Assembly (NCBI GenBank): GCA_013365365.1
Contig: JABVXU010000004.1
Coordinates: 1-64,000 of the forward strand
Origin: Cruorifilaria tuberocauda
Taxonomy: Eukaryota; Nematoda; Chromadorea; Rhabditida; Onchocercidae
Reading direction: 5' to 3'
DNA length: 64,000 nucleotides
In this document: piece after piece, positions 12,864-24,323 of the stretch
Layout: each line of letters opens with the position of its first letter
How positions within the stretch are numbered: the first letter of the stretch is position 1
Notes under the pieces: generated by a model
Database searches by the model: none
Seen by the model: only the letters and a program-made list of their open reading frames with translations
Told to the model about the DNA's origin: nothing
Made by a program: the position numbers and the translations under genes

Positions 12864-13472
12864 TGCGGCCGTATCCTTAAAAACATAATATATCTGAATA
12901 TGCTAATATATCGAGCTTACCCGAATATGTGTTGTTTGCGAGTAATACAGTTTCTTCTAACAAGATCTATACTAAACAAAACGAATAAAGTACAAGTAAT
13001 ATTAAGAGCGAAGTAACATCACTTTGGCACGTCAACGTGTCGCGTAACAACCCCTGATCCTTGATCGTAACTGGCTAATGTCTATTAGCGCTGATGCTAT
13101 GAGAGGTTTCGAGAAGAGTAGCCAGAAAAACACTTTGGTTTTGGAGAAATAGGCGAAAAGAGTAATTGTTATGAGTGAGCACGAAGAAGAGAGAGGATAA
13201 AGGAGGTAGAGTGCTTGGAAAGCATATTTTAGCGGGAAGAGGTTAGTTTTGAATATGGTAAGGGAGGGGAGTTACTTAATATGGACGGTAAGTCCGAGAT
13301 TTCGCGGTGAGTCTTTCAGGGATTTCATAAGATAAGGTTGTGAGGCAGATTAATTTCCTCATCGAGAATCCGTTAGTTGCTATTTATCTTTAGAGATATG
13401 AGAATGGATTTGAAGCTTCACATTTGTAGTTTAATTACTTAACCACTAAAGTGTGTCTTCATCTCAACAACT
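12864..13472. other. Spacer upstream of MAF1
   Basis: About 600 bp between the MAF1 start and the stop of the next minus-strand gene. From about 13080 to 13320 the plus strand is purine-rich (pyrimidine-rich in the transcribed sense). No exon seen. Confidence 0.5.
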
Positions 13473-14148
13473 TTATGAGTTTGTATTTTTCTGGCTGGAC
13501 ACTTCAGACAAATGTGATGTATCTTCATATTTCCTCCTACGTTTTAGAAGTTGTTCGTACCTTTTCAGACTTTTCTGCTATATAGAAATACCGATATTAG
13601 TCGACTGTACGAATCGCTTAGCAGAATCAGAAGGAAGCCCTAATTCCGGGCTCAATCTTACTGTAATGTACTGCAGATGATCTAAATGACTTTTTATTTG
13701 CATCATAACTTCTCTCTCTCATTAAGAGCACATCTATAAAACAAATAAATGTATCCAAATATTCTCTGTAAAAATACCGGACATTGAGGTGATTTAATAC
13801 ATGGAACTTTTCCGTTAATGAATTCATAGTTTGTGATAAAATCTGCAATATTTCAGCTGGTTTATAGCATAATGCCCTTATCTGATGATCAATACGACGT
13901 AAAAAAAAACCATATTGTAAGTTAATTTCTGAATGTGGATAGTATCTATATATTATATTACTAAACTTCATGATCCTATACTGTAGCAAGTCAGTGAAAA
14001 GTTTCCTAGCCGAATAACTGCTGCAGACTATTGAGCTCAATTTTTCATCACTGAAATTATTTAATATTTTGCTAGAGTTGTTTGGCTTGAGCAATTTGAA
14101 TTTTTGATAGTTCCACTCCTTTATTCTCTGTCGATCCTTATCTGGTGT
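13473..14148 (-). CDS. Unrecognised protein gene; possible distant NEPRO/RMP1-like
   Basis: Two exons are visible. An open stretch from 14148 down to a GT donor at 13671 (exon end 13672) encodes about 150 residues with an alternating leucine/isoleucine helical character (IRALCYKPAEILQILSQ). A second exon, 13473-13577, encodes a basic tail (KRYEQLLKRRRKYEDTSHL) and a stop. The second exon is in phase only with the GCA|GTACAT donor. No ATG opens the frame, so a short 5' exon is missing from my model; it should lie near 14150-14340 or be divergent from the plus-strand gene at 14347. The pattern loosely recalls the NEPRO N-terminal domain (RNase MRP-associated), but I cannot claim homology by eye. 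If true, it would fit the RNA-processing neighbours. Confidence 0.5.
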
Positions 14149-14346
14149 TTAGAAGGGATTAAACGGGGCATTGAAATGTGTGGAGAAATTTAGAATTTTC
14201 AAATTGGGTTATTCTTTATCAAATAATAATTAAGTGACTAATAAATTAATAGCAATAAATCTAAATAAGAAGAATCCAAATTTCTTAGTTTTTGTCAATA
14301 AATATCGTTTTAGAAAAGACAAAACGTTAACAGTCCGCTAGCAGTG

Positions 14347-17300
14347 ATGTCTCCATCTGTTCGTCCACGGTCTACAAAATTGGTTTGTTCATTTTATTAT
14401 CGTTCAGATAATTATTTGTAATTTTAAGAAGATTAAGCAGTGTGTATTAGTATCTTAAGTTCCAATATTCTTTGATTGGGATACCGTAAAGTTTCTTGTT
14501 TTGGTGTTAGCTGTTTGTTTTTTCACCACTCTTGCAGCTTCGTTTGTCAAAAACTCCCTTAGGAACGAAGCTTGCAAATATTGATCAAGTCGATCCAAAT
14601 ATTGATGCTACTCTTGTGGAGCTGTCTTCTATGGAGGTTTTCTACAAGTTTTTGTGTTGATTTCATTTTTAGTTTCTTGATTTATTTCAAGTGAAATTTA
14701 ACTGATTTAAGAGTTCATTACAGAGAGATGGAGTTTTAGCAGGAGGAACAGATCTTGCAGGCCAAGAAAGCCATAATTCACATTTTCCTCTCTGTTGCTA
14801 CTTTTGCTAAATACTTTTGAAACTTTCTGTGCTTGGTTTTTTGCTGATTCTTTTTGTCCTCTTTGCATTTTCCATTACATTAAAATAACATATTACTTTA
14901 TGTCGAAATTTGTTCTCATAACTAACAGTATTTAGAAAGAAACATTGGCTGAACAAAGTATTCAATCAGAGTGCGATGACGTTGCAAATTTTACCACTGT
15001 ATCATCATCATCAGTGGATGCCGCATTGGTGAAGAATGTTTTTATATTTTATACTTTAGATTCATATGTTCTGCTAGCAACAGAACCCAAATATCATTTT
15101 TTATTTTTAAAATTTAGTCTGTTCATATTCTGAAATTTTATTCGAAGAGGAGAAGAGAAGTTTAAAACTCCAATTTTCATTTAGCGCTTGCAGTTAAATA
15201 ACCTTTTATGCAATATTTTTTGTTGTAATTTCTTTTCTAAGCATGTTATAGAGTCCTGGAATGTCTAACGAAATGAAATTAGCAATAAAAACATATTTGA
15301 AGTCCACTTCGATGTATCCTATCAAACCATTGAAATCAAAAGCCGAACAGTTGAATGTTGTTGGCGTAAGTTATAATTGATCTTTGTTAATTATCAAATT
15401 TAGTGAAGTCCTCGTTATTCTGTTTCTATGACTTCAATTGAAGTTATCATAAGTTTTATTTATAGAGTTATAATAGCTACCATTCTTTAGGACGTTGCGG
15501 AATTTGAAAAAAGTAAAGATGCCGAAGAACTGAACATCAGTGTTTATACATGCGGCTCGCAAGAAAGAGAAGTAGAGAACAATTCTAAGGATTCTGTTAA
15601 TATAGAACTATCTGTGCCGCATTCAGAATATTCTGCTCGAACGAGTGACGCCAATTCTCGCTGTAAATTTTCGTATGGACTAGAGAAGTTAGAGATGTTT
15701 GCTGGAAAACCAAGTACTCCAGTTCTGAAAGTTGAAAATGCAAAAGCTGTCTCTTCGATTTCACCGAAATATTCTACAATGCAAGTCAGTGAGAGACTGG
15801 TATCTCCAAATACGCCGGAAGATCTAACACTGTCGGCGCGCAAAAATAGGGTTTTTGCAGCTAGGAATTTCAAATTGGATGACCTATCTTCACTGCGAGA
15901 AATAGCAAACTACGCTGAAGAACGAGCGCAAAATTATTCGTTTCTCATTAATGAAGCCTACTGTGAAACATCAATGTTCTGCGAAAATTGTTACTCTATG
16001 CGCATCGAACTGGGACTTTTTTCGGATAAGTTTGCGGCATTGGCAGCTACCATTGGGGGCCCAGTTGCAGAAGGGAATATTGCCTTTATTGCCGAGCTGG
16101 AAAATTTACTGCAAGGAAAACAAGCGGAAACTGTTACATTGTCATTGAAACTGAGAGATTTAACCCAGGCAAACGTAAGATTAACTTTTTGAAACAAAAG
16201 AAGTTTTTAAACTATCCTTATAACGATTTAGGTAAGCCTTTAGATAATAAGATAGTTGATATCTTTATGTGCAAATTACGTGAAAAACATGAAAGTGCAT
16301 ATTGTGGGAAAAGCATGTAGAAACTGTTTGGGAAAGGGGATATGTTCTGAAAGAGTATAATTATTCTAACCTTAAAAGGTACCAAAATGGTACGAAACAG
16401 AACAAGCGAAGAACAACATATAAATGCTTGATCGTAACATAAGCCGAGTTTTGTTTATGAGCTATTTATCGGGAATTTTGCCATTTTTTGATTTGCCTGA
16501 TTAAGTGTGAGGAAAAACATATTACTCTTATTTAATCTTGCTCCAAGTATTGTTTACTCAGTTACCAATATTGCTATGTTATGGTATGGTTCTGGCGGGC
16601 ATTATCCGTCTCTACTTTTCCTTAGAGTTTGGACTAATATCACACAAGAACAAATACTTATTTCATCATATACTAGATTTTGCTATAGAAATCATTGAAG
16701 TAAAATATTTTTATTGGTAATGACATGCGTATGAAGCATGAAATATCATGTTGTGTTGGGGATTTTTTTGTAGGATCAACTAAGCAAGCAGAAGGAAATC
16801 GCTGAAAAGGATGCCGAAGATTACAGATTTTTCTTCAAGGATGAAATGAAAAAAAAATCGGAAGAAATAGATATGCTACGGAAGAAGGTCAAAACTTTCT
16901 GCCATATTTTTCCTAAAGAAATGCATCTTTAACATTATATAGTGTAGAAATGTGAACCAATATTATTAAATATGCTTTATAGTTGTATCAAGCAGAAGAT
17001 CTAATAAATGAGTTGAGGCAAGCGAAACTAAAGCAATCTTTCGATGAAGACACTTCAAAAGTTGAGGTTGACTTTGATGCATCTTCAATTGAAGTAAAAT
17101 TAATTGAGTTGTTATTATAAATTTATTCTCATTCATTTAGATTTTTAAACTTTTGAAAATCCTTGCACTATAGAATTGATCCTTATGTATCTTAATCATG
17201 TCAATATCTTATATTTTGCGTTAAGGAATGTCAAGTGGAAGTTCGGATTAAAATTATGAAGCAGCAGCTCGATACAGTACATTCTTTACATCAGAAATCT

Positions 17301-20300
17301 CAAGAAAGAATAAAGGAACTTGAAGACGAACTATTTAGGGTCACAGAAGAAAAAAATCAGTTTTCACTGAAACTTCAAGAAGCCCTAATTGATTTGGAAA
17401 ATAAGAGTAATCGGATGATATCAGATGAAAGCAATCATGTTTCGATTATATCCTTACTGGAAACCAAGGTTGCGGAACTTGGAAATAAAGTTGATGAAGC
17501 TCTTCATGTAAAAGAAAATGAGTATGAGAAGCAAAAATCATACTTACTTGAAAAATTGATGTCGTTAGTGGAGAAAATTAAAACTGATGTGAAAAGCAAT
17601 GTTTTCGTTGGCGAATGGGAAACAGAAGATGTAGAAATTTCTGTTACCTATTTCGAAAAAGCCGTAAATATCATTTGTCAAGATATTCCTCAATTTGAAA
17701 TATTGGTCGAAACAGTAGCTCTACACAAAAGTCTGGCCAGAAATGAGTTCAAACAGGTATTTTACGGCATGTATAAGTAGTAATATCAGGACAATTACGA
17801 CAAAATCTAATTTTTACTTTTATCAAAAGTTTTTAGTTGGAAGCGACGATGGAAGAAATGGTGAATGAAAAAAAGAAGTGGGAAATGTTATTCACGAGTG
17901 AAAAATCAAGGCTTGATAGTTTGCAAGAAATGATGCTGGCTCAATTTTGTGAAAATAGGAATTGTTTCTCAAATTTATTGCAGGTTGATCTTTTTTTTTT
18001 AGCATTGAAATTTCTGTGAGCTCTTTAAAGCCTTATACAACTTTTGCTTGTTCGTTCTAGGATTTCCAAAACAAATGGGCAGAGATATTATGCTCCATGA
18101 CAGAACTTCCCGGGTCAAAATTTGCTGAAAGTCAAAATCGTGCTATATTAGAAATGCTGCACCATATGGCAGATCTTCAGGAGGTGAACTTGAATGTTGA
18201 ATGTCATTTTAGTTTTAATATCACATGTAACATGATATATTTATGTTGAATTTCAGGAACTGAATGAAAAATGGTTAGTTGATTCGGGGGAGTTACAGAA
18301 ATGCAGCGCTTCTCTGAAAGAACAGCATTTAATTGTTACCTCATTTCAAGCAGAAATGCAAGAAATGAAGAATAAAGTTGAAATGCTGCATGAATCTATA
18401 GAAAAAGATTTTAAAAATTCGAGTGTATTACTGGATAGTTTGCAAGGTCGAGAAGTTAATCATAAAAGCCTAATGATTTTTATCGAGAAGCAGTTGGAAT
18501 ATTATGAAAAAGAAAGAGGTATTTTCAATGAAATATGTGAGCATAGTGAAGAAGTGATGCAGGTTTGTTTTTTTGAGAAATCTTTAGTATTTTCATATAA
18601 TTTCCAAACTCACGTAAAATAATATACTATCTCTATTGATTTTGTTGACAATCATCTCTCTGTTTCTTTCTTAAGTTAAGTTCTGTTGGTTGCAGAATCT
18701 AAAAATGATGGAAGATATAAGATCTCAGAACACAGCTTTATGCAAGAACTCGGGTTTCGGGGGTGAAAATTTTGCTTCAGTAATTAATATGACTAAAAAT
18801 TTGATGAAGGAAAAAGATCAATTGGAAAACGAAAATGCAGTACTCAGGAATACAGTTTTTAAACTAACAAGGGAAAATACGGATTTAAAAGAGGTAATGC
18901 TTTATAATGCAAATCCATATATAAAATAATCTATTCAGGAAGAATTATGTGTGCCACTTATCAATTTTAAACGCTATATCCTAGATATTTCGTTCACCTC
19001 ATTAAGGTGTGGAAATTTGGTTGCAGCCCTGCTACTCTATTAAATTGTTCCTAACAATGCAACCACACCTTGCTTTCGGTCACATTATGGAATTTCCGTA
19101 ACATTTTGAAATTGGAAGTTAACTTTCGGTTTCTTTGAAAGCCTTTTAAGATAGAAAAAATGTTGGATCAGCAAAATAAAAGAGTCGAAAAGTTGCAACA
19201 CAGATTAAACCTTGTGCAAAAAGAAAACGAACGATTAGGAAAAGCCTGCGATGATGCGGATGAAGAAGTCAGCGATCTTAAACAACAAATATTTGAATTA
19301 TTACGTGTAAATGCCAAACTTCAAGCTGAAATGGTTTGTTTTAGGTCATCAGTTTTTATAGTAAGAAAATGCAAGCTCTTTTCCCTCTGTTTTCTTTCCG
19401 TTTTGTACACCGAAATATGTAATAAAAAATAAAAGACAGAAATCTTAAGAAATAGGTTGATTGTTCTGATCTGATAGATTGTTGGTAAATAAAACTTTAA
19501 AAGACCAGTGCTATCTTGAAACTTAATGGCAACAAACGCTTTATAAGTCTGCACTATACTACCTTCGTTGTGAATATGGATATTATTCCGGTCTAAGTAT
19601 TGCTGAATCATAAATCACACACACCACTGCAGCAACAACATTGAACGGTTTTTGTACTTCTATTCATCATTGTTTAGCATCAAAATTTTCTTTCCAAAGT
19701 TCACTTCCATCATTTTATTTTCTAATAGCTATAATGTATAATTAACATATTCAGCATGGAGAATGTGAAGAAGCTGTAAATCGTAAAATGGGTTTTATTA
19801 AACCTCCAGCAATTCGGCCTGCAATTTATCCTTCGGTTCATGAAACTATATCAGGAATCACTTCACCGAGTGCAAAAATAGTGGATATAACGGAAAGTCC
19901 TCAGAAATGTTGATTCTTAGTTTTTTTTCATTAGCTTCTATTTTATGAACATCATTAATTCAGCAATAATATTAAAATCATGTCATTTCATTTCTACAAA
20001 GAATTATAAATTCCATCTCGTGTGAATTTTCATTTGATGCAATTTCATTTAAATCTATATTTTAAAGTTTGCAAACCATATGAAATATTATTAAACGAAA
20101 TTACCGATTTTCAGCAAGACGGGATATGAAGGTTGAGAATGTGTTAGTAGAGAAAGCAGAAGTAGAAAAGAAAAGTGAGACTCAAAGATTAGCGAAAAAA
20201 GAAGGTATATTAGTGGAGGTTGCAGAGGATTTAACCAAGAAGATACCTGATGAAGAATCACCAGAATCAAAGAGAATTCGAGATCAGTCATGCCGCTCCT

Positions 20301-20305
20301 TATGA
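14347..20305 (+). CDS. Large coiled-coil protein, unrecognised
   Basis: About 1,030-1,045 aa over about 16 exons: 14347-14382, 14538-14636, an uncertain short exon near 14724-14800, 14936-15028, 15252-15365, 15491-16174, 16774-16887, 16983-17093, 17226-17756, 17837-17983, 18061-18183, 18257-18562, 18696-18893, 19151-19333, 19755-19908 and 20115-20305. Apart from the uncertain exon, all phases close. The first third is basic then Ser/Thr-Pro-rich and low in coil (SVRPRSTKLLRLSKTPLG; SPNTPEDL). From about residue 300 it is a long heptad-rich coiled coil (LRDLTQAN, KELEDELFRVTEEKNQFSLK, LENENAVLRNTVFKLTREN). The C-terminal exon is Lys/Glu-rich. The architecture suggests a centrosomal, spindle or cytoskeletal scaffold, but no family is identified. 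Two exons use AAG 3' splice sites (17225, 19150). Skipping the weak GTTGAT donor at 19909 would end the protein at 19913. Confidence 0.85.
19004..19071. repeat. Imperfect inverted repeat in a coiled-coil gene intron
   Basis: Arms AAGGTGTGG...TTGCA (19004-19024) and TGCAACCACACCTT (19058-19071) are complementary, with a small bulge. It could form a stem-loop in the intron; no element family is recognised. Confidence 0.5.
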
Positions 20306-20434
20306 TACAATTTTATATAAGTGACATTAATTTAATTCTTCAGTTGCAAGCTTTTAACTCATTCCCTTCACGAGTTAATTATAACCAAAAAAATTACCGT
20401 AAATGTAAGTAAAGTCAATTATCGAATTTTTTTA

Positions 20435-20592
20435 TCAAGAATTTTCCAAATTTCGTGTAAATAGTTGTTTCGCTTTGGGCATTAGTTCTTTTTTATTTTT
20501 TAACTCGTAATTACATTTATAATTTGCGGCTTCTCCATATAGTTTGTCTAATTTAACATCCTTGTTTATTTCAGAACTTTTACGCGTACGAT
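20435..20592 (-). other. Candidate terminal exon of an unknown minus-strand gene
   Basis: Behind a good acceptor (AACTTTCAG) a 52-codon frame stays open to a TGA and has protein-like composition (LYGEAANYKCNYELKNKKE, QLFTRNLENS). It would be tail-to-tail with the coiled-coil gene. I could not find a convincing upstream exon, and a chance open frame in AT-rich DNA remains possible. Confidence 0.25.
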
Positions 20593-23500
20593 CTGAAAGT
20601 TCCATATACTCTTATGATATTTATTTCCATTTCTTTGTTCTTTGTTTTGTTTTAAGTACGCGTTAGGGTGAGAAGTTTTTAAGATTTTTAATTTTTTCTG
20701 ATGTTAATATTTTCCACAGTATGCTCCGTCAACTTATCCACAATTTAAAACTTCTGAAAAATAGATATTAGTGGACAAAAAGTTGTTGCAATATATGAGT
20801 ATGAGAAAAGAAATCCAATAAATATTAATTTGAAACAAGGCGTCAGAGTGCGAAAAATTATTTCTAATCTGTTCCTATCTAATTAATTAAAAACAATGAA
20901 AAAATTAAGCGAAAATATCAAAGCATTAAAAAAATTTGCGAAGATTCGATTTATCCATTTGCAAGACAGAAGTATACACAGGGACACTTTGCGCTGAAAA
21001 TATAAAATGTCTTTAATATTTCAGGCGAACGATAATTGTTGCTTATCGTTACTTTTGTTATCATATTCTTCGTGATTCACTGCCAGTAAATGATTAACTC
21101 GTGCAAGGTAGTACCTAATATTATATTTTTTTGTCCATACTTATATATGGCTGCAAACAAAAGTGTTAAATATTTTAGTAGCAATATATCTTTTCATTCA
21201 TCACTATTGATGACCTCTAGAAACAATGAAATTTCACAGACACTTGAAATAATGATGACCTGTTAAATAACAGGTCATTATTATTTGACAGATCTTTTCA
21301 TCTATGAATATATCTAGTCTCTTTACGAACAACAGGATTAAGACTACATTCGCATGCTTCCTTTTAGAGAATTATCAGTGATTTCATAAATTGCTAATAA
21401 TTCACAGAAACATCGGTTAAAATCGATTTTCTAACTGGTGTCTTTTTTTTATTTTCAATTCAATCGAATTAAAAAATTAAATGGATTGTTTAAAATTATC
21501 AGCAAATTATCATTTTTCTAGCATTCACAGCTTGTATTAATTGAAATGAATTTTCAAGAAGGAGCAAAGTGACGTTGAGGAAGTGGAAATTAATGTTAAC
21601 CATATATCGATGTATCAATTCATAAATCCATTCATCAAAACTGTATTCGATTAGAAAGTTATTGAAAATTCAGTTGAACTAATTTTTTTGTAATTTTTAC
21701 GGAAGTTGCTAAATTATTAAATTATGAAATTATACAATGTAACAATAGTAAGTTGAAGAAAAAAGGAGTCGTTCAATTGATTTATAATTGAAAAAATTTT
21801 GTTTGCTACTTCAAACATGAAATGCTTCATAATACGGATGTATTGTTGTGACAGAATCCAATTAATCTTAAAAAATTTTTTAAAAATTTAGCAAACGAAA
21901 GTCGCAAAACAGCAAGCAAAGTCAAAAACGAATATTTTCGAAACGATCAAAATTTGATTCCAGCCGAAAATTCTGTTGAAATGCTAATTTTATTTTGTCG
22001 TAATTAAATTTTAATTTTATTGCGATTCTAGTTTTACTTTTTTTCAACTACTGAAAAATTCAACTGCTAAGAAATGAATGAGATAAGCAAAACGATTTCT
22101 TCCAAATTTTCATTGCTTGTGATGATTGTCCCATTAATATCATCATTGTTCCTTTATTAAATATACCACAAAATATGATAAGAAAAGAAATGAAAATGTT
22201 TGCATTTTAATTATTATAATTTTATTCAAATAATCAAAAATAATTAACTTTTGAATATTTAGAGATAAAAATGATCCGTCAACTTTCAAAGAGAAGAAAA
22301 CTTTCTACAAAAAAATCAAAAACTTATGATAAAATATATTATTGGAGAGAATTAAGTAATAAAATTAATGCAAAAAAACTTAAAGCTTTACAAGAAAAAT
22401 TCGACAGATACGTGAATGGTTAGTGAATGATCAGAACAGATTTCGAAAAAAGATTAAAAATCTCACCCGCTCTTTTCCTAAAATTATATGGCAGCTTACC
22501 GGTAAATAATCGAAGTATGACAACAAGGAAAAGAAAGTCGAAAAGCAGAAAACTTTTCCGGAAGATTGTTTTCTGAACATTCACCGCTTGCCTAATTGAG
22601 CATATCAAGTTTCTCTGATCATGAAGTTATGAATGATTAGCGCACGAATTGGTGATTTGAAATCTCTCACAAATTTTTAGCTTCATAATTTAATTATGCT
22701 GATTTGCAGGTTTATTTTTCTTGAGGGAGAGAGAGAAAAGAGAAAGGGAGAGAATCGATGAATCTGGATAACAAAAAGGTATTCATTCCTATTAGATTAC
22801 AACTTTTTTTGATAATCTAAAAATTTTTCTTCAAGCGAATTTAGTTTTGTATCATACATAGGATGTTATTCACCTTGGCTAGTAATGCAAGTATTATCGA
22901 AAAGTTGCACTACATTTTTAAATTAAATTCTTGAACAAGTTCGGTAGAAATGGATCCTGAAATGTATATTAAATCTATTAATTACTGAATTTAAATAAGT
23001 GAAATTTTTCATCTTCTATTTCTCATTGCATAATTACCATTGTGCTTAAGATACATTCAGAAAAGCCTAATTTCAAACGTGGAATAGTATCTGATTTTGA
23101 AATGACATAGGAAGGATAAAGTTTATAGTTTTTTCTTTTCGGTTAAGTAATGACAAAGCAGACTTTCAAATTTTCAGCAACTCTATGGTCAAGGAAGACG
23201 CTTCGAAGAATAGAATGATAGTTGAGAATATTTATAGAACGTTTATATATTTCAAACTTTGGTTGTTTATCTTTCTCTCTTTTCGACACTTATTCGAAGT
23301 ACAATATCGAAGTATGAACTTTCTGTAGAAATTTTTTTTGCGCAAAAAGCGAGAATTTTAGTGATGCAATCATAGAGATTTACTAGAAACATACATAATA
23401 AATCGGTTATAGCGATTTAGTTGATTTTCAATCATATGCTGCTAATTGTTAGATATTAGTAAAAGCTGAAAAAGTGATTGTGAAGTAAATTGACGCATGA

Positions 23501-24323
23501 CTTCAACTTGGGAAGTGAATAAACAATTTTGTGCTGATGGCATTGTAAAATGCTTTAAAAGGAACCAGTCATTGAACTGTTCGATCAGTAGATTATATCA
23601 TCATATATACACGTTCGATATGCGTTGCTCTTACATGATAAAAGATACGCAGTAATCCCATAATAATTATAATTATTGTTCTATTTTTATCGGATGTTTA
23701 ATCGATTTTTATCCTATATTTCCTTATCACCGCTGCTACTTCTACCGCTATTATCAGGAAATTATCAACAAGCAAATGGTGATCGTTTTAATGAAAATGA
23801 GATAAATGAAGTGAAGGGGACAGACAATGCAGTATCTTATTAGTGATTAGTGATCAGCAACAGAGGTGAAAGGGAAAGGTGACTTGTCAATGGTAGTATT
23901 CTTTTCGCATCTTTGCACTCATTTTGAAAAAGCGGAAGTTCTACAGCTACAGGCTGTTACTACTACTAGAAGATCCGGGAGATAGCGGGATTATAAGAGG
24001 AATTGAAAGTATCTGAGAGTGATAAAGAGAAAAGAATCGAAAATGAGAGGATGAAGGATGAAATTCTAATGATGATGATTTACTGATAGCTCTTTTAACC
24101 TGTGTGAACGCCTAAGGGAATCTGTTTGGGAGAGGAGAGGAGAGGAATATTTACTGCTCAATGGATGACCATCAGTAATGCGATCACGATCACGATGGTG
24201 GCCGAATATTGGTGGACATTGGAAGGTAAAGAATAAGGGGCTGGAAGAGATCAGAAACGGAACATCGTCGCATTACAAGAGAATGGGACGAAAACGAAAA
24301 TGCGTCAGTAAGGTGCTCGAGAG
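20593..24323. other. Gene-poor region upstream of the ZP-domain gene
   Basis: About 3.7 kb, AT-rich, without a convincing gene. A 50-codon basic ORF sits at 22271-22423 (+), behind a TTTAG and followed by a GTTAGT, so it could be an orphan exon. Purine-rich tracts occur near 22725-22760 and 24125-24150. The last few hundred bases before 24324 are less AT-rich and probably hold the promoter of the ZP gene. Confidence 0.45.
21256..21277. repeat. Short perfect hairpin
   Basis: TGACCTGTTA-AA-TAACAGGTCA, a 10-bp perfect stem with a 2-nt loop, loosely extended by AATAAT/ATTATT flanks. No downstream T-tract or gene context gives it a function. Confidence 0.6.

Noticed and set aside
13453..13680. 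75-codon plus-strand frame
   Set aside because: Antisense to the two exons of the minus-strand gene at 13473-14148, whose frames splice together with a better protein pattern.
15544..15873. 109-codon minus-strand frame
   Set aside because: Antisense shadow of the large coiled-coil exon 15491-16174, which is in phase with its neighbours.
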